A DNA stretch of 40,141 bases from a virus (IMGVR_UViG_3300023198_000780:1-40141); one strand, 5' to 3'; counted from the stretch's first letter, positions 24,391-30,956 are shown. Numbers and translations are program-made. The notes: a model not told the origin generated them from the sequence alone.

Positions 24391-24642
24391 GCCTAGCGGT
24401 TCGAATCCGCTTATTAATAACCTTAAAGAGCAATACCCAACGTTTCACAACGTGTCGGGCTCTGCGTGTCGCTATCACAGTGCGCTGCTTTAACCCTACA
24501 GACGGTCAAGGATTACCACCTCCTGAGCTTACGGCTCGTGATTTGTAGTGCGGTGCCGGGTGCTAGCTACCGAAATCCGGCTTGACCTTGGTTTCAACGT
24601 GAAATAGCTTCCAGACTAATAAGCGGATTCGAACCGCTAGGC
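24391..24642. repeat. 26-bp perfect inverted repeat, arms 200 bp apart
   Basis: The left arm (24391-24416) and right arm (24617-24642) are exact reverse complements over 26 bases. Each arm contains AGCGG-TTCGAAT-CCGCT (or its complement), a 5-bp stem with a 7-base loop that looks like a tRNA T-arm. So each arm can fold alone or pair with the other. I see no full tRNA around either arm. Confidence 0.85.
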
Positions 24643-25008
24643 GTTTCACTCTTTGAGTCGCACTATGTCATTCCCTACATAGCCGCCGTCATATCAATTA
24701 AGGCCTATCGTTGTCTTAGCGTATCAGCCTACGCATTACCGCACTTTGAAGGATTCGTTCACACTCGCATGGCGGCGGATTTCCTATGCCATGTTATTCC
24801 CGTCTACTAAAACCCTTCAAGGTGCACATTACTTACGGTAATGAGTCGGCTTTACTCTCTGCTGAGTGTCGGGTAAGTACGTCAACTGCATAACGCACTA
24901 AGTTAGGCATCTATGATGGAGTCATCATCAGTATCAGGATTGTTGGCAATGACCTGCCTCCCTCAACTTTTATAAATGCCTAATTAGTACGGATTCTTTA
25001 CGGGAATC
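24391..25008 (+). ncRNA. candidate large structured RNA, undescribed
   Basis: This 618-base stretch has no convincing protein gene but many helices. Main ones: 24391-24416 with 24617-24642 (26 bp perfect); 24504-24514 with 24574-24587 (11 bp with a 3-base bulge); 24683-24692 with 24769-24778 (10 bp, one G-U); 24741-24752 with 24814-24825 (12 bp, one G-U), which interleaves with the previous helix as a pseudoknot would; 24897-24910 with 24976-24988 (13 bp, one bulge) enclosing hairpins at 24913-24928 and 24935-24956. Hairpins at 24524-24538, 24827-24843 and 24992-25008 share the loop UUACG. The G-U pairs are valid only on the plus strand, giving the strand call. Ends and promoter are unknown. 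Size and ornateness recall GOLLD or ROOL RNAs of phages, but I cannot show homology. Confidence 0.6.
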
Positions 25009-25051
25009 AAGCGGTTGTTTGGTTGGCTCCATACTATTAATCCTAGCCTAA

Positions 25052-25158
25052 TTACCCTGTTTTCGCCAGTTCTAAAGCGTTATTTATTGCGTGCAAAACA
25101 ACCCATGCAGCCGCGCCTTTGAACTCATTTTCGACAAACGTCGGCGGCTTAGTTTCAT
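25052..25158 (-). pseudogene. frame-disrupted small gene or sequence error
   Basis: Past the stop of the upstream small gene, the same frame continues with a protein-like stretch (FVENEFKGAAAWVVLHAINN) to a TAA at 25052-25054. It has no start codon of its own. An ATG (25156-25158) with upstream GGGGTG lies one base out of frame; one extra A in the AAA run after it would give a normal start MKTKPPTF and a 35-residue protein. So this is either a genuine frameshifted remnant or a homopolymer error. Confidence 0.5.
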
Positions 25159-25159
25159 A

Positions 25160-25312
25160 TCACACCCCGTTCAATATGTCGTTTACTGCGTTAATCTTGG
25201 CTTGCTTATTAATCGTTGGATCAGTGCTATCTTTTACTAGTCGCTTGTAGTCTTCCAGCAACTCTCTTGAGACTTTAAGCTCAGTTGGTAATGGCTCACA
25301 TGCGTTAGTCAA
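25160..25312 (-). CDS. small helical protein, TTG start
   Basis: A 50-residue ORF beginning with TTG that overlaps the stop of the Lar-like gene (TTGA). The product (LKVSRELLEDYKRLVKDSTD in its middle) is helical and charged, without Cys or membrane segment, and looks like a real protein. Family not recognised. Confidence 0.5.
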   Translation of the reverse strand: MTNACEPLPTELKVSRELLEDYKRLVKDSTDPTINKQAKINAVNDILNGV

Positions 25313-25644
25313 TCGAATTCTCCTTTAGTCGCTAGTGCATGTAATGCTTCGCCTAATTGCCCTTGCCAGCAATCACCGCCAATGCACAACTGAGGCCAAT
25401 TGGACAGTTCCAGCAGCATGGCTTTCAGTCGTTCATTCTCTTCACGTAGCTGAGTGAGTTCCGGTTCATAGGCGCGAGTGTTCCAAGCTTGCCATGCTTG
25501 ACGCGTACTAGAGGCAATTACAGCGTTGCAGTCATAGCATAATATTTTATGGTATTTCCCAGTAACGTTACCTGCCATTAAAGATAAATCATTACCACCG
25601 CAAAACGGACAAGGCTTTAGTTCTTCTTTGGTCTTATCGTTCAT
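25309..25644 (-). CDS. Lar-like restriction alleviation zinc ribbon
   Basis: The product has 111 residues. ELKPCPFCGG at about 9-18 and CYDCNAVIASS at about 36-46 form the two knuckles, followed by QAWQAWNTR, which together are the signature of the Lar family of prophage Rac, whose founder counters type I restriction. The C-terminal half adds a coiled coil (LREENERLKAMLLEL) and a Cys-containing end. It is coupled to the methyltransferase gene, so the two may form an anti-restriction pair. Confidence 0.75.
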   Translation of the reverse strand: MNDKTKEELKPCPFCGGNDLSLMAGNVTGKYHKILCYDCNAVIASSTRQAWQAWNTRAYEPELTQLREENERLKAMLLELSNWPQLCIGGDCWQGQLGEALHALATKGEFD

Positions 25645-26162
25645 GATTTATGCTCCATTAATTTGCGCTCAACGGTAACTATTGTGTCATTGTGCCAACC
25701 ACCGTGTGCGACCATTAATATTTCTACTATTTCAAACCCGTTAGTCTTTCCGATTCCGCCGCTATTCCAGCCACATGTAATGACATGGCCGCCAACACTT
25801 ACAATCCTTCCTATTTCTTTTTTCATGTTGCCCCAATAGCTGGACTGTGTTGTTTTCATGTTCACCGTCTTGCCTAGCTGTTTGTAACACTCACTAACTT
25901 GTCTTGGCGAATACGGCGGGTCAAATAATACTAAATCCGCATCGGATTGGGCACGTAAAAAATCTATAGCATCCATGTGAAAGTCAGCATCTAGACTATC
26001 ATCCAAATCGTTTGTTATCGTTGATTCGGTTCGTTTTTTACCGTTGCAAAACGGGTCTAGAATAATCTTTTCGTCTGAGCAATACCGGTCTATCAAATCT
26101 GAGATTGGTTTAATACTGAATGTATCCTTGTTCGGCATTGCCCATTTACGCGATAATTTCAT
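25641..26162 (-). CDS. DNA methyltransferase, DPPY type
   Basis: The product has 173 residues. The catalytic motif IV DPPYSPRQ is at 81-88, as in N6-adenine and N4-cytosine methyltransferases. A possible SAM-binding or family block ILDPFCNGKK lies at 34-43, resembling DPFxGxG but with Asn and Lys in place of the glycines. Motif order (LDPF before DPPY) is not the usual beta-class order, and the protein is short with no target-recognition domain. It may protect phage DNA from host restriction. Confidence 0.75.
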   Translation of the reverse strand: MKLSRKWAMPNKDTFSIKPISDLIDRYCSDEKIILDPFCNGKKRTESTITNDLDDSLDADFHMDAIDFLRAQSDADLVLFDPPYSPRQVSECYKQLGKTVNMKTTQSSYWGNMKKEIGRIVSVGGHVITCGWNSGGIGKTNGFEIVEILMVAHGGWHNDTIVTVERKLMEHKS

Positions 26163-26163
26163 C

Positions 26164-26742
26164 TTATTCGCTCCCCTTGGTTAGCCGATAGCCTGCGTCA
26201 TATAGAGCGCGGCCAAGGGCAAATGAATCATCAAAGTCAGACGGTATAGATCCGGCGTCACTCATTTCTTGGCAGAATGTTTTGGCAAATAATTCTCTTT
26301 CCTCTACTTCTAGCTGAGCTGGGCGGAACTCTAAATATTTATGCTGTATCCATGCTTCACTATCGTCTGCATGGCGAATAACGCATGACGTTTGATTTGA
26401 ATATACTATCATGCCCTTAATCCATAAGAGGTCTTGGTTTTTGAACCTGTATTCAAAGCAATTGCCTACCTCCAGAAGCCCATTCACCCACTCTTGAGGC
26501 TCTGGCTGATCCCCGCAAGCTATGCCACCCTTGTGATTAGCTAATATTTCACCACATACACAAGCGGGAACTAAAATACTGCCTTGGTGATGGAAGCCTA
26601 TGCTTGTATCAACCGTGCTAACACCCCCTTGGCTTTGGTCGTAGTCGTCACTCTCATTACTGGCGCAAGCGTCAATGGCATAGCCCAAATACGAGAACTT
26701 TAAATTTGCCTTTGCTTGGCTGTCTTTATCTTTCTGTTCCAT
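26164..26742 (-). CDS. hypothetical protein with Cys pair
   Basis: The product has 192 residues. The N-terminal third is Asp/Ser-rich; PACVCGEILANHKGG at about 59-73 has CxC and looks like a metal-binding knuckle; residues 85-145 form a predicted beta domain (FEYRFKNQDLLWIKGMIVY); the C-terminus has an FDDSFALGRALYDAGY helix typical of small phage proteins. Follows the methyltransferase upstream by 1 bp. Function unknown. Confidence 0.65.
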   Translation of the reverse strand: MEQKDKDSQAKANLKFSYLGYAIDACASNESDDYDQSQGGVSTVDTSIGFHHQGSILVPACVCGEILANHKGGIACGDQPEPQEWVNGLLEVGNCFEYRFKNQDLLWIKGMIVYSNQTSCVIRHADDSEAWIQHKYLEFRPAQLEVEERELFAKTFCQEMSDAGSIPSDFDDSFALGRALYDAGYRLTKGSE

Positions 26743-26757
26743 TACCCGTTACCCCTG

Positions 26758-26964
26758 TTATCTATGCGTTTCTATGGCTTTGATGCGCTCTAAGTCATAA
26801 CCACCAGTTCGCCCCTCAACCATTACTACTGGGTGGTCACCATTGCCAAGGTTCCACGCTTCTGAACGCGTGTGTGTTTGATATTCTTTACCAAAGTCAT
26901 CAGTTAAAATTACCGGCGTCCCAGGTGGATACCATTCATTAAATTCCTCTGCACTAATTGACAT
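26758..26964 (-). CDS. small hypothetical protein
   Basis: A 68-residue product, MSISAEEFNEWYPPGTPVIL onward, which looks like a small beta barrel (PVILTDDFGKEYQTHTRSEA, then HPVVMVEGRTGGYDLERI). Similar short proteins accompany early regions of gammaproteobacterial phages, with no known role. It is the first gene after a pair of terminators. Confidence 0.6.
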   Translation of the reverse strand: MSISAEEFNEWYPPGTPVILTDDFGKEYQTHTRSEAWNLGNGDHPVVMVEGRTGGYDLERIKAIETHR

Positions 26965-26995
26965 TACCCTTCCCCTTTACCCTGTGATTCCTACC

Positions 26996-27016
26996 CAAAA
27001 ACCCGAATTAACGGGC
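26996..27016 (-). terminator. intrinsic terminator, second of a pair
   Basis: On the minus strand CCCG, loop TTAATT and CGGG (27002-27015) are followed by TTTTT. The sequence ACGCCCGTTAATTCGGGTTT is a variant of the upstream terminator at 27.13 kb, with matched changes in both stem arms. It lies just ahead of the small gene at 26964, which must therefore have its own promoter or be reached by readthrough. Confidence 0.6.
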
Positions 27017-27126
27017 GTGGGGTTTAGTGTATGCTCACCGAGCATTGAGGCTCGATTTGTTAGTTAGTCCACGATGTGAATCTCCCTAGTAATTTATTTC
27101 ATTGTCGGGGTCGATCCCCTTGCACC

Positions 27127-27148
27127 TGAAAACCCCAGTTAAGGGGCG
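27127..27148 (-). terminator. intrinsic terminator, first of a pair
   Basis: On the minus strand GCCCC, loop TTAACT and GGGGT (27132-27147) are followed by TTTTC, right after the stop of the 98-residue gene. A further GGGG/CCCC hairpin lies at 27109-27121. The 110 bases between this and the next terminator contain no ORF. Confidence 0.6.
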
Positions 27149-27445
27149 TCAGGACTTACGACAGTAGGGGTTAGCTGTAAATTTCTGCAATATTTCTAAG
27201 CGTGCTTGGTGTTTATCTAATAACTCTTTAGCTTCGTCAAAATCAACTGACGTGCTTGATTCACTATTATGACCTTCATGGCATTCAGTCTCAGTAAGAT
27301 CATCTTGACATTGTTCTTTAGAGTCAATCTCAAGCTTTTCACGTGCTAATTTTGCTAAATGGTCATATACGAAATCATACTCCTGCTTCAATGTACGCAT
27401 AATTAACTCTTCGCGACGACTTAGGATTTCTTCTTTATTGTTCAT
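27149..27445 (-). CDS. helical charged protein
   Basis: The product has 98 residues, mostly coiled-coil-like helix (EEILSRREELIMRTLKQEY at 5-23, KELLDKHQARLEILQKF near the end) with an acidic middle containing two Cys and two His. It is preceded by a structured 143-bp leader and followed by a terminator, so it may be its own transcription unit. No family recognised. Confidence 0.65.
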   Translation of the reverse strand: MNNKEEILSRREELIMRTLKQEYDFVYDHLAKLAREKLEIDSKEQCQDDLTETECHEGHNSESSTSVDFDEAKELLDKHQARLEILQKFTANPYCRKS

Positions 27446-27471
27446 ATCCGTTCCTTACTTGGCTTGTTGTG

Positions 27472-27571
27472 ATTCTAAATAACCCGATCCAGACTATTTA
27501 GAATGTGCCGGTTACGTTATCCGGCGACTCTCGATTGCTGCTAACGTAATTAGCGGCTGAGCCCGTACATT
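27472..27571. other. structured intergenic segment with three dyads
   Basis: Within the 143-bp gap: ATTCTAAATA (27472-27481) is perfectly repeated in reverse at 27495-27504; GCCGG/CCGGC pair at 27507-27511 and 27521-27525; GCTGCTAA and TTAGCGGC (8 bp, one G-U valid on plus) flank a CGTAA loop near 27536-27556; and AATGT (27502-27506) can pair with ACATT (27567-27571), closing the last two stems into a three-way junction. It may be an operator plus a small RNA or mRNA leader. Confidence 0.4.
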
Positions 27572-27588
27572 GTCGTATGCTTCTATTA

Positions 27589-27777
27589 TTAGGCTGGTAG
27601 CAAACAGAACCCAAAATTCTGCGCTTCCAGTGTTTCGGCAGTGCTAGCCTCGCGATACATAACACGCTTACTAGCTGGTTGATATTCTCTAAATCGGACG
27701 GCCAGCCATGACCCGTCCTGAGTTCTTTCAGTGAAGATCAGCATGTATGCCAACCCCCACCAAATTATTTTAAACAT
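27589..27777 (-). CDS. small protein, possible membrane association
   Basis: The product has 62 residues. Residues 2-14 (FKIIWWGLAYMLI) are hydrophobic, the rest is soluble with an Arg-rich middle. AAGGAG lies 6 bases before the ATG and inside the end of the preceding HTH gene, which it overlaps by 8 bp. Role unknown. Confidence 0.6.
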   Translation of the reverse strand: MFKIIWWGLAYMLIFTERTQDGSWLAVRFREYQPASKRVMYREASTAETLEAQNFGFCLLPA

Positions 27778-27967
27778 CTTTCAACTCCTTGACCTTATAC
27801 ATAAACAGCTCTGAACGTGCCTTACGGTTGTTTTTCTCGCTCTTCCCAAGAGGGGGCTCTGATTCCCACTTTCGCCAATTTGACGTACTAATATAAACAA
27901 GTGCCGCTGCTTCTTCTTGGGTTAAGCCCGCCTTAATACGGGCTTGTTTTAATTCGTTTGGCTTCAT
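27770..27967 (-). CDS. XRE-family HTH regulator
   Basis: The product has 65 residues. ELKQARIKAGLTQEEAAALV followed by YISTSNWRKWES is the classic Cro/CI helix-turn-helix. There is no additional domain, so it should act as a small dimeric repressor or cofactor. It lies in the middle of the leftward early block, far from the divergent control region, and may set the timing of that block. Confidence 0.8.
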   Translation of the reverse strand: MKPNELKQARIKAGLTQEEAAALVYISTSNWRKWESEPPLGKSEKNNRKARSELFMYKVKELKDV

Positions 27968-28131
27968 TTTAATTCAGCCTTTATTTTATTATTCATAGTT
28001 TCTACCCATTTTTGGTAGTTGATATCGTTGTGGTTGCTAAGCGGTGCGATGCATTCATTACCATTGAACCTACAACCCTTGCACATTTTGAACTTACTGC
28101 AATGATCAATAATTTCAGAGGTGACGGTCAT
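27964..28131 (-). CDS. small Cys-rich protein
   Basis: A 55-residue ORF with both ends overlapping neighbours by 4 bp (ATGA). Four Cys occur in HCSKFKMCKGCRFNGNEC at about 10-28, a spacing fit for one zinc site, followed by a helical, charged tail (WVETMNNKIKAELK). It is below usual size thresholds but well supported by coupling. Confidence 0.65.
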   Translation of the reverse strand: MTVTSEIIDHCSKFKMCKGCRFNGNECIAPLSNHNDINYQKWVETMNNKIKAELK

Positions 28132-28430
28132 AGACCAGCTACCCTTACTAAATCTGATCGGTTGTGACCTAGTGAGATTAAGCGCTCAAACATAAAATCT
28201 GACTGATTCATAACCTCTAAAACTAGATCGTCAGAAACTAAACCTTCAAGGTTACGATCAGTAATGTCATTCTCATAAGCCTTTTGCTCAACATAAACCT
28301 TAGCCTGTTGAATTTTGCTCATTTCGATAGTTAGGTTAGTCACAATCTGTCTCGCTCTGTTGTTCGTTTCAATACAGATATAATGCCATTTGCTGACGCT
28401 AGCTGCAAGCGCTTTATTATAATCACTCAA
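28128..28430 (-). CDS. helical hypothetical protein, TTG start
   Basis: The product has 100 residues; the frame opens with TTG at 28430 and the next Met is 36 residues on, so TTG is the likely start. It is predicted all-helical (IVTNLTIEMSKIQQAKVYVE). No motif recognised. Confidence 0.6.
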   Translation of the reverse strand: MSDYNKALAASVSKWHYICIETNNRARQIVTNLTIEMSKIQQAKVYVEQKAYENDITDRNLEGLVSDDLVLEVMNQSDFMFERLISLGHNRSDLVRVAGL

Positions 28431-28461
28431 TAATACTTAGCTATATGAACAGGGGTTTTAA

Positions 28462-28809
28462 TTACTTGTTCCAGTCGGTTATTGCAGCGTAGATATCATC
28501 AGGGACTTTCTGCCCAGTCTCACAATAATAAATATCCGCCAAGAGATCCCAATAGTAGGCTTGCGTACCATATATTTCACGCCACGCTTTAGACCCTGCA
28601 TGGTATTCATCGTGAATGTGCGGTGCTAGCGGGATACAAAACCAATGTCCAATATGAACCTTATTATGCTTTGCTGAGCTACCAACGCAGTGATGCACTT
28701 GCACGCCCCATGCATCAGTGACGCAGCATGATTGCTCTTTCAGCCAGCCCTGAAACCGCTTTTCATCTGCGTTCGCCCCTCTACTTTGCTTCGTTGCTTT
28801 CCGCTGCAT
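28462..28809 (-). CDS. Ref-like RecA-dependent nuclease
   Basis: The product has 115 residues. An HNH-like arrangement is seen: QSCCVTDAWGVQVHHCVG at about 26-43, then HIGHWFCIPLAPHIHDEYH with several His, resembling the C-terminal nuclease of P1 Ref and related phage proteins. Ref nicks DNA held in RecA D-loops and boosts recombination. It overlaps RusA by 29 bp, linking the two recombination functions. Confidence 0.7.
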   Translation of the reverse strand: MQRKATKQSRGANADEKRFQGWLKEQSCCVTDAWGVQVHHCVGSSAKHNKVHIGHWFCIPLAPHIHDEYHAGSKAWREIYGTQAYYWDLLADIYYCETGQKVPDDIYAAITDWNK

Positions 28810-29125
28810 AAGGCTTTATCTCCCACTCAATATAGTCTTGTCCACGCTTGACGTTGTCCACTTCAATCACGCACCGCTTAATCATCTTGTCGTTGAACTC
28901 ATACTTTGATTGCAGGCAATCTATAAACGGCTTTAACGGGTTGTCGAAGTCGCTTGCTCTACTGCTAAAGCCAAACTTCAAATATAGCTCTAGGTAGCCC
29001 TCAGGGATCTTGCACGGCCTAAGCAAAAGCCCTACATCACGAATATACTTTGTGTGAGCGTTAGTTTTCTTTAGCTTTCCAACCCACGCACGATTTACTG
29101 ATAACGGCTTGATATCAAGTCTCAT
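28781..29125 (-). CDS. rusA: RusA-like Holliday junction resolvase
   Basis: The product has 114 residues, about the 120 of E. coli RusA. The metal-binding signature SDFDNPLKPFID is at about 58-69 (Asp59, Asp61, Asn62, Lys65, Asp69), followed by a further Asp in EFNDKMIKR. RusA dimers cut four-way junctions, resolving branched replication or recombination DNA before packaging. Confidence 0.88.
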   Translation of the reverse strand: MRLDIKPLSVNRAWVGKLKKTNAHTKYIRDVGLLLRPCKIPEGYLELYLKFGFSSRASDFDNPLKPFIDCLQSKYEFNDKMIKRCVIEVDNVKRGQDYIEWEIKPYAAESNEAK

Positions 29126-29127
29126 AA

Positions 29128-29331
29128 CTACCCCCTAACCATTAATTTAAGCTCTTCGCCATCCTTCTTTTTGAAGGTGACAACGCCTCTATCATCACTT
29201 ATATCCGCTACGACAGCAGATATCATAAGCGCTTTCTCGATAAGGGCCTTATTAGATGAAACGTTAAATTTCTCTTTTAGTTCCTTTAATAATTTTGCCG
29301 CTTCAGGACTAAAATCAATTGAAGTTGCCAT
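29128..29331 (-). CDS. ribbon-helix-helix-like small protein
   Basis: Starting at the ATG at 29331 (a GTG lies one codon upstream), the product has 67 residues. SIDFSPEAAKLLKELKEKFN and then SSNKALIEKALMI fit a beta-helix-helix pattern of RHH DNA-binding proteins; the C-terminal half is a beta hairpin with Lys. Could be a small transcriptional regulator. Confidence 0.55.
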   Translation of the reverse strand: MATSIDFSPEAAKLLKELKEKFNVSSNKALIEKALMISAVVADISDDRGVVTFKKKDGEELKLMVRG

Positions 29332-29450
29332 CACTTAAGCCCCTTTGTCATGTATCCGATTAGCGCGATATCCTGGGCTATCGTAATCATTAACACCAAA
29401 ACTGGAACGCTGATGTATTCGTCTACTACTATTGCTAATAATGTGAACAT
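29331..29450 (-). CDS. 39-residue membrane peptide
   Basis: A short ORF with a very strong AGAGGAGGTAA binding site before the ATG and a stop overlapping the next start. The product (FTLLAIVVDEYISVPVLVLM and following) is hydrophobic almost throughout, with a Lys near the C-terminus. A single-pass or hairpin inner-membrane peptide of unknown function. Confidence 0.6.
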   Translation of the reverse strand: MFTLLAIVVDEYISVPVLVLMITIAQDIALIGYMTKGLK

Positions 29451-29469
29451 TAGTTACCTCCTCTTTTTG

Positions 29470-29622
29470 TTAAGGCCACTTACTAATATCTTCGATGTTC
29501 TTAACAACAATCCCTAGCCCCATTAAAATTAGCGCCTCTAACCGAAGGTCAGAGCCATGATCCAACCAAGTGACGACGCAAAATATTACGGCTATCATCC
29601 ACAATCGTGTGCTGTCTTTCAT
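29470..29622 (-). CDS. 50-residue membrane protein
   Basis: An ORF with two hydrophobic stretches, RLWMIAVIFCVVTWLDHG (6-23) and LEALILMGLGIVVKN, arranged as two short transmembrane helices. It lies just before the 39-residue peptide, with 19 bp between. The start follows ATCACCC-type sequence with a modest GGTGAT binding site. Confidence 0.5.
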   Translation of the reverse strand: MKDSTRLWMIAVIFCVVTWLDHGSDLRLEALILMGLGIVVKNIEDISKWP

Positions 29623-29631
29623 ATCACCCAC

Positions 29632-30138
29632 CTATTGCCCACGTTTACCGTTATCCAGCTCAATATTGTATTCGTTCATGGCCCACTGCTTGACGTTATC
29701 CATCATTTGCTTAAGTGGCTTTGAATCTAAAATACTGGTCACTGGTATGAATTTTTCTGTCAGCTTTACTTTCGTTCCCCAGTCTAAAAAAGACCAATTC
29801 AAAGCCTTTAATATGTTAATTAATATTGGCCCGTCTTCTGGGTCTTGCATGATGATCGGAAAGCCAAACTTAATCTTAAGCCCTTGCTTAGTTGCGTTAG
29901 GGTCTTCGCCCGTGAACCCGCTTAACTGCTGACACCAGACGTGAAAGAGGGCCCTTGCTGTAAGTGCTGCTTCTTTCGTTTCAGCTACCTTCACGCGCTT
30001 AATAGACGCCTTAGCGCCGGTTTCCAGCAGCGCACTAAGCTGAACCTCTGTTTTTAGCGTGCTGTCAATGTAAATTGCTCCGGTATCGTATACGATTGCT
30101 AAGCAATAAACGGGTTTCATCTTGTCATTCACGTTCAT
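29632..30138 (-). CDS. NinB-like recombination protein (tentative)
   Basis: The product has 168 residues, no membrane segment. The block ALFHVWCQQLSGFTGEDPNA at about 62-81, followed by LKIKFGFPIIM and PLKQMMDNVKQWAMNEYNIE at the end, recalls NinB/Orf-type proteins in lambdoid phages that bind SSB and single-stranded DNA. Position with RusA and Ref-like genes supports a recombination role, but the match is by eye and weak. Confidence 0.5.
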   Translation of the reverse strand: MNVNDKMKPVYCLAIVYDTGAIYIDSTLKTEVQLSALLETGAKASIKRVKVAETKEAALTARALFHVWCQQLSGFTGEDPNATKQGLKIKFGFPIIMQDPEDGPILINILKALNWSFLDWGTKVKLTEKFIPVTSILDSKPLKQMMDNVKQWAMNEYNIELDNGKRGQ

Positions 30139-30388
30139 TATCTCCCATTTTCGGTAGCATCGTCGCCCAGAAAAAACCAGATTTCCGATATGTCCAGCAT
30201 GTTACGAAGAATAATACATATGCAAATAATACAGCTATTGACCACCAGCCCAGTGACCCAAAGGCACTAGCCACACCTACCAAGCCCAAGATGCTCCCGC
30301 ACGCTAGAATCGGAGAGAACATAGCGATTACGATTAACCACTGAATTATCGCCCAGATTGTTTTATAAAGATTATCTAATAGCTTCAC
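30125..30388 (-). CDS. two-TM membrane protein
   Basis: The frame starts with GTG overlapping the upstream stop (GTGA). The 87 residues contain about three hydrophobic segments (IWAIIQWLIVIAMFSPILA, ILGLVGVASAFGSLG, IAVLFAYVLFFVTCW) and a short charged tail. It may be a small inner-membrane protein modifying the envelope. No family recognised. Confidence 0.65.
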   Translation of the reverse strand: MKLLDNLYKTIWAIIQWLIVIAMFSPILACGSILGLVGVASAFGSLGWWSIAVLFAYVLFFVTCWTYRKSGFFWATMLPKMGDNERE

Positions 30389-30534
30389 GTTACTCGCCCC
30401 TTAATCCCGAAATATTTAACAGCTTGCGCGGTGAGATTTTCCCTGCTTATCCACCAGTTCATAATCTCCCCGGTTTTTGAATTCTCAAAGAATCCAGAAC
30501 CATCCCCGCATTTGCATAAAAATTTCCATTTCAC
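30385..30534 (-). CDS. small Cys-pair protein, GTG start
   Basis: I take the GTG at 30534, one base after the upstream stop and with GGGAG about 9 bases before it, giving 49 residues; the longer frame would run 51 bases into the previous gene. LCKCGDGSGFFENSK followed by WISRENLTAQAVKYFGI suggests a small mixed fold with one CxC. Unknown role. Confidence 0.5.
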   Translation of the reverse strand: MKWKFLCKCGDGSGFFENSKTGEIMNWWISRENLTAQAVKYFGIKGRVT

Positions 30535-30535
30535 G

Positions 30536-30934
30536 TTACTTACTCCCTGGTGGCTTGGGTTTGTGTGCCCAAAAATCATACCCATCCTTGCTATTTGCCC
30601 AGTAAGGATTTAGATCTTCGTCATGCGCCATATAGTCAAGCTCGGAACCATCAACACCAAACCAACCGCATATAACCTCAGTGTCAGGCGGCGGAAAGCC
30701 AACTTCTGAAAATAACTGAAACCCAATTATCCACTGCCCTTGTGGTTGCTCAGCCTTTAGCTCATCTATCTCGCTCTGCTTTGATGCCTGGCCTGAGCAA
30801 AAACACTCATATGCAAATTGAATTGATTCATATTGATAAATACTATCAATTAATTCGTTGCGCTTTAGGTATGAGCTGTTGTATCTATAATTACTCAAAA
30901 CTAATGCCTCAAACTCTTCTCTTTGCTTATCCAT
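30536..30934 (-). CDS. DUF551-like phage protein
   Basis: The product has 132 residues. The N-terminal 60 are helical; the C-terminal domain has FPPPDTEVICGWFGVDGSE followed by YDFWAHKPKPP, the pattern of the DUF551 domain in gammaproteobacterial phages, a small beta domain of unknown function. Start is supported by a clean AUG and good spacing. Confidence 0.65.
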   Translation of the reverse strand: MDKQREEFEALVLSNYRYNSSYLKRNELIDSIYQYESIQFAYECFCSGQASKQSEIDELKAEQPQGQWIIGFQLFSEVGFPPPDTEVICGWFGVDGSELDYMAHDEDLNPYWANSKDGYDFWAHKPKPPGSK

Positions 30935-30956
30935 TTACCCTATTCCCCTTTATCCG

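Noticed and set aside
24391-24420. tRNA ending at the T-arm-like sequence
   Set aside because: T-arm is perfect but no matching acceptor, D-arm or anticodon arm is found upstream on either strand.
24880-25050. Short minus-strand ORFs of 12-20 codons with GGGAGG upstream of one
   Set aside because: Too short, unconventional starts, and the bases are better explained by plus-strand helices.
25052-25312. TGA recoding as an alternative genetic code
   Set aside because: TGA ends many genes here with tight ATGA coupling, so it works as a stop; an indel explains the case better.
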